From positions 1-9,800 of the forward strand of contig CAZTXS010000040.1 in the NCBI GenBank assembly GCA_964617585.1: a DNA stretch of 9,800 bases, in the 5' to 3' direction. A program made the translations under genes and the position numbers. Under the pieces are notes generated by a model. That model did not search any database, was not told where the DNA came from, and saw only the letters and a list, made by a program, of their open reading frames with translations. Below are positions 5,410-9,800 of this stretch, in pieces (positions within the stretch are counted from its first letter, which is position 1; every line of letters begins with the position of its first letter). Source of the DNA: UMGS1601 sp964617585 (GTDB lineage: Bacteria > Bacillota > Clostridia > Oscillospirales > Ruminococcaceae).

Positions 5410-6302
5410 ACACTCTGATTTATATGGTAAGACGAAACACCAAACTGTTTTTCAAGGACAAGGGAATGCTGTTTACCTCTTTGATAACGCCGTTGATTTT
5501 GCTTGTTCTTTATGTGACGTTTCTGGGCAATGTATACAAGGACAGTTTCAATTCAAGTATGCCCGAGGGTTTAAGCGTTCCCGAAAAGTTGATTAACGGC
5601 TGCGTCGGCGGAGAGCTATTTTCTTCGCTTTTAGCGGTTTGTTGCGTTACGGTTGCATTTTGTTCAAATATGCTTATGGTTCAGGACAAAGTAACAGGTG
5701 CAGGAAACGATTTAAATATCACTCCTGTGAAAAGGTCGGTTCTTGCTTTGGGATATTATATTTCAACTGCTTTGACAACGTTAATTATATGTCTTATTGC
5801 GGCATTGGCTTCGTTTGTATATTTAGGCAAGGTCGGCTGGTATCTTTCAGCGTCTGATATTCTTTTTATTCTTATGGACGTGTTTTTGCTGGTCATGTTC
5901 GGAACAGCGCTTTCATCTGTTATTAATTTCTTTTTGTCTTCGCAGGGTCAGATGTCGGCTGTGGGAACTATCGTCAGCGCAGGCTACGGATTTATATGCG
6001 GAGCTTATATGCCGATTTCACAGTTCGGAAGCGGGCTTCGGAAGGTTATATCATTTTTGCCGGGGACATACGGAACTTCGCTTATACGCAATCATGCGCT
6101 GAGGGGAGTTTTTGAAGAAATGGAAAGCTTGAACTTCGGTTCGCAGACCGTGGAGGGAATAAAGGATTCTATCGACTGCAATCTGTATTTCTTCGGAGAT
6201 AAGGTCGAACTTGGAAAAATGTACATAATCGTCGGCGGAGCAGCGGCAGTTTTAATTGCCGGCTATGTGCTGATAAACAAACTAAAAAAGGGAAATAGAT
6301 AA
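5406..6302 (+). CDS. ABC-2 type transporter permease
   Basis: This is the membrane half of the exporter, 298 residues. Six hydrophobic segments fit an ABC-2 permease: about 22-42, 68-92, 113-140, 150-172, 182-203 and 272-292. A cytoplasmic N-terminal amphipathic stretch (RRNTKLFFKDKG) precedes the first. The region GAYMPISQFGSGLRK then FLPGTYGTSLIRNHAL (199-232) is the characteristic ABC-2 signature between helices 5 and 6, and an extracellular loop (about 43-65) follows helix 1. GGGAGG at 5391-5396 lies inside the ATPase gene, nine bases before the ATG. One ATPase and one permease suggest a homodimeric pair of each. No terminator is seen before the next promoter (6314), so some readthrough into the isomerase gene is likely. 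Confidence 0.92.
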   Translation: MNTLIYMVRRNTKLFFKDKGMLFTSLITPLILLVLYVTFLGNVYKDSFNSSMPEGLSVPEKLINGCVGGELFSSLLAVCCVTVAFCSNMLMVQDKVTGAGNDLNITPVKRSVLALGYYISTALTTLIICLIAALASFVYLGKVGWYLSASDILFILMDVFLLVMFGTALSSVINFFLSSQGQMSAVGTIVSAGYGFICGAYMPISQFGSGLRKVISFLPGTYGTSLIRNHALRGVFEEMESLNFGSQTVEGIKDSIDCNLYFFGDKVELGKMYIIVGGAAAVLIAGYVLINKLKKGNR

Positions 6303-6313
6303 GCTTGTTTTCC

Positions 6314-6342
6314 TTGACAACTTTAAATAAAATAAGTAGAAT
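6314..6342 (+). promoter_or_regulatory. promoter of the cyclophilin lipoprotein gene
   Basis: TTGACA (6314-6319), a 17-base spacer and TAGAAT (6337-6342) give a near-consensus promoter that starts 12 bases after the permease stop. It rules out the upstream in-frame ATG at 6305 as the start of the next gene. Confidence 0.8.
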
Positions 6343-6376
6343 AAATATAATATACAAAAAACAGGAGATGTTTAAT

Positions 6377-7012
6377 TTGAAAAATATAAAAATTTTATTA
6401 ACCGCTTTACTTATGACTGTAACCTGCGTGAGCTTTGCAGGCTGTACAAAGGATTCTGAATCGGAGGATTCATCGGAAAGGGAAACTCAGACTGCAAGCT
6501 TTATTGTTCAGCTTTTTCCTGAATACGCTCCCGAAACAGTTGAGAATTTTAAGAAGCTTGTCAATGCGAAGTTTTATGACGGACTAACTTTCCATAGGGT
6601 AGTGGACGGCTTTATGGCGCAGGGCGGAGATCCTAACGGCGACGGTACAGGCGGCTCTGCTGAAACGATTAAGGGTGAGTTTTCTGACAACGGATACACT
6701 AAAAATACTTTGTCGCATACAAGGGGAGTTGTTTCTATGGCAAGAAGCACGGACTACAACTCAGCTTCAAGCCAGTTCTTTATATGCTACAGCGATCAGT
6801 ACACCTCAGTTCTTGACGGAAAGTATGCAGCTTTCGGAAAGGTGGACGAAGAAGGCATGAAGGTTGTCGATGAGTTCCTCACCGTTGAAAGAACGGAGAA
6901 TTCAATAGGAGAAAACGCTACTCCTGTTACGCCTATAACTATAAAATCTGCGCAGATGATAAACGATACGTCGGACGGTCATGAACAGGTAGAATTCACT
7001 GTAGAATTCTAA
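6377..7012 (+). CDS. cyclophilin-type peptidyl-prolyl isomerase, lipoprotein
   Basis: It catalyses cis-trans isomerisation of prolyl bonds, probably helping exported proteins fold at the outer face of the membrane. Cyclophilin landmarks are FHRVVDGFMAQGGDP (72-86, with catalytic Arg74 and Gln82), the GVVSMAR strand, SQFFI (132-136) and LDGKYAAFGKV. The position equal to human CypA Trp121, just before LDGK, is Val, as in many bacterial forms insensitive to cyclosporin. The N-terminus is a lipoprotein signal: KNIK, a hydrophobic core, then FAGC with Cys23 as lipid site, followed by an acidic Ser/Glu linker. TTG 6377 is preferred because AGGAG (6363-6367) is nine bases away; the in-frame ATG 6368 directly abuts it and would add MFN. 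The gene has its own promoter. Its place before two pilin genes suggests, without proof, a role in folding surface proteins. Confidence 0.93.
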   Translation: MKNIKILLTALLMTVTCVSFAGCTKDSESEDSSERETQTASFIVQLFPEYAPETVENFKKLVNAKFYDGLTFHRVVDGFMAQGGDPNGDGTGGSAETIKGEFSDNGYTKNTLSHTRGVVSMARSTDYNSASSQFFICYSDQYTSVLDGKYAAFGKVDEEGMKVVDEFLTVERTENSIGENATPVTPITIKSAQMINDTSDGHEQVEFTVEF

Positions 7013-7074
7013 GCAATGCCGGCGGCTCTCTGCCTATTTGTCATTTGTATAATGACGGGCAAGCCCTTATTGAA
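7013..7074 (+). repeat. structured intergenic repeat, copy 4 (3' fragment)
   Basis: Bases 7051-7074 carry AATGACGGGCAAGCCCTTAT and the following TGAA, identical to the 3' end of copy 3. The upstream part (GCCGGCGGCTCTCTGCC) does not align clearly with the rest of the family. The missing left stem arm is replaced by GTCATT (7040-7045), which pairs with AATGAC (7051-7056). A hairpin is therefore still possible directly after the isomerase stop. Confidence 0.7.
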
Positions 7075-7094
7075 TATTTTATTATAAATAACAC

Positions 7095-7123
7095 TTGAAA
7101 AAAATAAAGATATGAATTATAAT
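7095..7123 (+). promoter_or_regulatory. promoter of the modular pilin gene
   Basis: TTGAAA (7095-7100), a 17-base spacer and TATAAT (7118-7123) lie about 50 bases before the ATG. This leaves a leader of about 40 bases that ends in AAAAGGAGG. Confidence 0.8.
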
Positions 7124-7173
7124 TAAATTGTAAAGTTGTATCCTCTCGATATGTAAAAGGAGGTTTACCTGAA

Positions 7174-8544
7174 ATGATTAGTTCATATTATAATTATAAA
7201 AAAAGAATTAAAAACGGCTTCACGCTTGTTGAAGTTATTATTACTCTGACGATTGTTGCTATAATGGCGTCGCTTACGATACCTTCTTTTGTCGGATATA
7301 TAGATACCTCCAAAGAAAAGGCGGCAGTGGCAGAGTGCAGAAGCGTTGTGACGGCGGCTCAGTATCTTGCTAACGACGAGTATGACGAAAACGGCACCAC
7401 CGGTGATTCGCTTGCCGCAAGTATTACAGAAACCTCGATATTGGCTATGGCGGAGGAGGAAAGCTCTTCGGAAACTTCCTTAGCTGAAACGATAGGCTTT
7501 GATTTTTCCTTAGGGGTAAGGGCTTATGCTGATGACGAGGCTTATACATACGGAAGAGAATATGATGATATTACCGTAATCGAAAACAAGGAAGTTCCCG
7601 ATGATAAAAACGGAAAGTCTTATATTGAGAGCTATGAGTATAAGGGCTATACGCTTACCCATATGATTTATCTTTCTAAAAACGGAATCTGGCTCGAATA
7701 TAAGGCTGCGGGAAGCGAAACTGAAGCCGTCACCACTACCACTACCGTGAACTCAGGCTACTCGGTTGTGTTTAAAAACGGGGATAAAATTATTTCTATA
7801 AAGAGCTATAATTCCGGCGAAAGCGTAACCCCTCCGGCTTTAGATGTTGACGGCTATGTTCTCAAGGGTTGGAATCTGGTTCAGGGAGATACAAAATCAT
7901 CTATCGGGCCGACAGAATCCTTTACTGTAACGGGAAGCGAGAAGAAGATTATATATAAAGCGGTATTGGAGGGTTCGGCGTTAACCACCACAACCACCAC
8001 CACAACCACCACTACTACTACAACTACCGGCTCGGACGAGTCGGTTACGACCACCACTACCACGGCTTCAGGGGAATTGCCTGAACCTCTTAATTCAGGC
8101 GGTCAGCTTTTCACCATAGTTCAGGAAATGCTCAAAGAAACATATCAAAACGGAAATTTATCAATTTCAAATACTATATATGAATATGGCGGAGAATACT
8201 ATTTCCTGCCATATATGCAGCTTTTTTACAATGATGACGATAAAGTGTTTTACGTAGATGGGCAAGTAGCCGCAACAGGCGTTACTCAGGACAGTATTGA
8301 CGTAATATGCCAGTTTATCTTGGAACACTACAACAACGGCACAAAGCCTATCAAGCTAGACTTAGACAATATTGTTACATTCCCTAATGATATTGTAAAT
8401 TATGTCAACAATAATTCAATATACCGGCTTCCCGACGGATATTTAAGCGTAACCGTTACTAATGGTTTGATTGGAATAACGGAAGACGGTTCTGCGGCGT
8501 TTATTTATGTGAGCGATTGGTATTCATGGCAAAAAATCGCATAA
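7174..8544 (+). CDS. modular type IV pilin-like protein with B-repeat and poly-Thr linkers
   Basis: This 456-residue protein begins with a class III signal: a basic 15-residue leader (YKKRIKNG), then cleavage before Phe16 in FTLVEVIITLTIVAIM, with the conserved Glu at mature position 5 (Glu20). The pilin-like helix and a short globular part run to about residue 180. Thr5 (187-191) leads to an InlB/Flg_new-like B-repeat at about 195-267 (YSVVFKNGDKI, YNSGESVTPP, GYVLKGWN, IYKAVLEG). Thr15 (271-285) and Thr6 (292-297) then lead to a 150-residue C-terminal domain I do not recognise. It is three times longer than the next pilin, whose first 60 residues it resembles, so it is probably a minor or tip pilin carrying a binding domain. 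AAGGAGG (7157-7163) is ten bases from the ATG. Assembly genes are absent here. A pseudopilin is the alternative. Confidence 0.88.
   Translation: MISSYYNYKKRIKNGFTLVEVIITLTIVAIMASLTIPSFVGYIDTSKEKAAVAECRSVVTAAQYLANDEYDENGTTGDSLAASITETSILAMAEEESSSETSLAETIGFDFSLGVRAYADDEAYTYGREYDDITVIENKEVPDDKNGKSYIESYEYKGYTLTHMIYLSKNGIWLEYKAAGSETEAVTTTTTVNSGYSVVFKNGDKIISIKSYNSGESVTPPALDVDGYVLKGWNLVQGDTKSSIGPTESFTVTGSEKKIIYKAVLEGSALTTTTTTTTTTTTTTTGSDESVTTTTTTASGELPEPLNSGGQLFTIVQEMLKETYQNGNLSISNTIYEYGGEYYFLPYMQLFYNDDDKVFYVDGQVAATGVTQDSIDVICQFILEHYNNGTKPIKLDLDNIVTFPNDIVNYVNNNSIYRLPDGYLSVTVTNGLIGITEDGSAAFIYVSDWYSWQKIA
7984..8061 (+). repeat. ACN trinucleotide tracts encoding Thr linkers
   Basis: Fifteen consecutive Thr codons (7984-8028), drawn from ACC, ACA and ACT, are followed after GSDESV by six more (8044-8061). 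A shorter tract of five sits at 7732-7746. Mixed codons slow slippage, but gain or loss of units would stay in frame and change linker length. Thr-rich linkers like these separate domains in Ruminococcus surface proteins and are often glycosylated. Confidence 0.85.
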
Positions 8545-8548
8545 ATTG

Positions 8549-8694
8549 TTTTATAACTTAGGCAAGATGTCCCCCCGCCTCTATAGGCGGCGGGTTCCAT
8601 TACCCGTTCAGCAGCGGGATACAATCCCCTACTGAACGGCCGGTCGGCAATGCCGACCCTTGCCACGTTGAATGACGGGCAAGCCCTTATTGAA
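8549..8694 (+). repeat. structured intergenic repeat, copy 3 (longest form)
   Basis: This 146-base copy starts four bases after the modular pilin stop. Stems in order are CCGCC/GGCGG, GGGT/ACCC, CGTTCAG/CTGAACG (with an inner GGGA/TCCC), GGTCGGC/GCCGACC around AAT, and CTTGCC-a-CGT/ACG-GGCAAG. The third stem and the longer fourth stem are an insertion relative to copies 1 and 2. It lies in the 318-base gap between the two pilin genes and may shape or end the first pilin's mRNA, although no T-run follows. Confidence 0.88.
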
Positions 8695-8721
8695 CTGTCA
8701 TAATCTACAAAGAAATTAAGA

Positions 8722-8743
8722 TTTGTTATTTAAAATTAACAAA
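8722..8743. promoter_or_regulatory. dyad upstream of the major pilin promoter
   Basis: TTTGTTA (8722-8728) and TAACAAA (8737-8743) form a perfect 7-base inverted repeat around 8 bases, ending 15 bases before the -35. It could be a regulator site or simply part of an A/T-rich UP element. No regulator gene is nearby. Confidence 0.4.
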
Positions 8744-8758
8744 ATTTAAATTTTCTGC

Positions 8759-8787
8759 TTGACATTATTGGCAATTATGGCTATAAT
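8759..8787 (+). promoter_or_regulatory. consensus promoter of the major pilin gene
   Basis: TTGACA (8759-8764), exactly 17 bases, then TATAAT (8782-8787) is a perfect sigma-A consensus, preceded by A/T-rich sequence. It predicts very strong transcription. The leader of about 68 bases contains a 10-base imperfect tandem repeat (ACTTTAGCAC, ACTTTGGCAC at 8808-8827). Confidence 0.9.
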
Positions 8788-8861
8788 GATATTAATGAGT
8801 ATAATATACTTTAGCACACTTTGGCACATTCATTTATAACTTAAGAAAGAGGTTTTTTATT

Positions 8862-9290
8862 ATGAAAAAATTAATTAAAAAAGACCAAAAGGGTTTTACT
8901 TTAGTTGAAGTTATTGTTGTTTTAGTAATTTTGGCTATCATGGCTGCTGTTCTTATTCCATCGCTTGTCGGATATATTAATAAGGCGAGAGAGAATACAG
9001 TAGTTTCAGAAACTCGCTCGGTAGTTACTGCTGTTCAGTCGCTCGCTTCAGAAAAATACGCTAAGCAGAATGACACAGGTAGCACATCTTATAATTTAGG
9101 TAGTGGCGGTAATATAACACCGGGTGATACTACTATTAATTATGCTGATATAGAAGATCTTTGCGAACTTACAGATTTAGATGCTGCTATTACTAATTAT
9201 ACCATTACGGGTGGTAAGGTTACAGCTCTTGAATATACGTCAGGCGATCAAAAGTGTACATACCCGGGTTATACAGTAACAGAATCATAA
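8862..9290 (+). CDS. type IV pilin, probable major subunit
   Basis: This is a 142-residue prepilin. The leader MKKLIKKDQKG is cut before Phe12 of FTLVEVIVVLVILAIM, with Glu at mature position 5 (Glu16). The hydrophobic helix serves as membrane anchor before assembly and as the pilus core after it. The mature protein would be about 131 residues, a usual size. A Gly/Ser/Thr-rich middle and two cysteines, Cys101 and Cys132, could form the disulfide of a D-region. AAAGAGG (8846-8852) lies nine bases before the ATG. The perfect promoter, compact size and following terminator indicate a highly expressed single-gene unit. The shared helix and RSVVTA run with the preceding pilin suggest duplication. 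Codons are more A/T-ending than in that gene. Export and assembly must use proteins encoded elsewhere. Confidence 0.92.
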   Translation: MKKLIKKDQKGFTLVEVIVVLVILAIMAAVLIPSLVGYINKARENTVVSETRSVVTAVQSLASEKYAKQNDTGSTSYNLGSGGNITPGDTTINYADIEDLCELTDLDAAITNYTITGGKVTALEYTSGDQKCTYPGYTVTES

Positions 9291-9324
9291 AATCAGAATA
9301 CGCTAATAATTAATAAATAATGAT

Positions 9325-9360
9325 AAATCCGCTCTTTTGTGCCAGGGGAGCGGATTTTTT
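9325..9360 (+). terminator. terminator of the major pilin gene
   Basis: AAATCCGCTC (9325-9334) pairs with GAGCGGATTT (9348-9357), with two further T-G pairs possible inside. Six T follow at 9355-9360. It lies 35 bases after the pilin stop. Confidence 0.9.
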
Positions 9361-9415
9361 ATGCGATTTTATTGACAAATAAAATTGAAAGAAACGAATT
9401 TTTTTATATTTAATG

Positions 9416-9444
9416 TTGACATTTAAGCTTGATTATGATAAAAT
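9416..9444 (+). promoter_or_regulatory. promoter of tRNA-Ser
   Basis: TTGACA (9416-9421), a 17-base spacer and TAAAAT (9439-9444) with a TGA extension lie 48 bases before the mature tRNA 5' end. Confidence 0.8.
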
Positions 9445-9492
9445 AATTAAGCTGTCTTATATGATTAAAGATTTTCAGCAGAAATTTAATAA

Positions 9493-9581
9493 GGAGAGAT
9501 ACCGAAGTGGTCATAACGGAACGGTCTTGAAAACCGTCGTACTGAAAGGTACCGTGGGTTCGAATCCCACTCTCTCCGCCA
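9493..9581 (+). tRNA. tRNA-Ser(UGA)
   Basis: The acceptor GGAGAGA (9493-9499) pairs with TCTCTCC (9571-9577). The anticodon stem ACGGT/ACCGT encloses CTTGAAA with anticodon TGA at 9528-9530. A long variable arm (GTAC/GTAC) marks it as class II. The T arm is GTGGG-TTCGAAT-CCCAC. The discriminator is G (9578) and CCA is encoded at 9579-9581. It reads UCA and, by wobble, other UCN serine codons. Confidence 0.97.
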
Positions 9582-9587
9582 AAAGGC

Positions 9588-9620
9588 AATAAAACCCCTA
9601 TTTTAGGGGTTTTATTTTTT
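9588..9620 (+). terminator. terminator of tRNA-Ser
   Basis: AATAAAACCCCTA (9588-9600) pairs perfectly with TAGGGGTTTTATT (9604-9616) around a TTT loop, and the T-run extends to 9620. It starts seven bases after the tRNA CCA. Confidence 0.92.
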
Positions 9621-9800
9621 ATATACACGATTTTTACACGATTAAACTTTGATTTCATTTAATTATCCGGATAACATCTATCAGCCGTATCATGGTTACG
9701 GCTTCAGAAATTTAATTGTTGAGAGCGGTATCACTCGTTTAGGTAATATTCCATAATGTCACTTATAAAGCAAAAATCCTGATGAAATTTTGTATGTTCA
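9621..9800. other. tail of the window without a supported gene
   Basis: No start codon with a ribosome binding site leads a convincing frame here. ACACGAT is repeated at 9625-9631 and 9636-9642. A plus-strand frame from about 9646 to a TAA at 9754-9756 reads protein-like (GFRNLIVESGITRLGNIP) but lacks a start and may be a decayed fragment. Confidence 0.5.

Noticed and set aside
5399..5857. Short plus-strand frames at 5399-5596 and 5639-5857
   Set aside because: They are out-of-frame shadows of the permease gene with no starts of their own.
6305..6376. Longer N-terminus for the isomerase from ATG 6305
   Set aside because: It lies upstream of the promoter at 6314-6342 and would bury the lipoprotein signal.
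7881..8063. Minus-strand frame rich in Val
   Set aside because: It is the reverse of the Thr tracts in the pilin gene; poly-Val arises from ACN codons read backwards.
9410..9658. Minus-strand frame of 82 codons containing GGESGIRTHGTF and GFQDRSVMTTSVSLL
   Set aside because: It is antisense to tRNA-Ser. This peptide is a familiar artefact of translating tRNA-Ser genes backwards, and the frame also crosses the tRNA promoter.

Overview
The window looks like a low-GC Firmicute, most likely a Ruminococcus-like member of the Oscillospiraceae. This is inferred from strong AGGAGG ribosome binding sites, TTGACA/TATAAT promoters with 17-base spacers, tRNA genes that encode CCA, type IV pilins in a Gram-positive setting, and long poly-threonine linkers typical of surface proteins in this group. 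No rRNA or species marker is present, so the genus is an inference.

Region 1 (1 to about 1950) looks like the end of a prophage. It has an XhlA-like membrane-anchored coiled-coil protein, an SPP1/XhlB-type holin and a terminator. A very AT-rich convergent gene for an unrecognised four-helix membrane protein follows (628-1287, minus). A gene-poor stretch then carries a 23-codon ferritin remnant and stacked terminators, and ends at tRNA-Arg(CCU) on the minus strand. The 3' end of that tRNA faces the phage genes, as expected if the tRNA is the attachment site.

Region 2 (2196-6302) is an envelope-stress type locus. A minus-strand operon of three overlapping genes encodes a PadR repressor, a HAAS/DUF1700 membrane protein and a DUF4097 protein with ten SSG repeats. 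It has a consensus promoter whose -10 is covered by a dyad, the likely PadR operator. Facing away from it is a translationally coupled two-gene ABC-2 exporter (ATPase and permease) with its own extended -10 promoter.

Region 3 (6314-9360) has three separately promoted plus-strand genes for exported proteins. These are a cyclophilin-type peptidyl-prolyl isomerase lipoprotein and two type IV pilin-like proteins. The second pilin is a compact probable major pilin behind a perfect TTGACA-17-TATAAT promoter. The first shares its N-terminus but continues into an InlB-like B-repeat, poly-Thr linkers and an unrecognised C-terminal domain. No pilus assembly gene (ATPase, platform protein or prepilin peptidase) is in the window.

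Region 4 (9416-9800) holds tRNA-Ser(UGA) with promoter and terminator, then a tail with no clear gene.

A structured intergenic repeat of about 95-146 bases, with three near-complete copies and one 3' fragment, all in the same orientation, links regions 2 and 3. It is modular, rich in hairpins, and shows a compensating base change. It is the least explained feature here and the best candidate for something undescribed.
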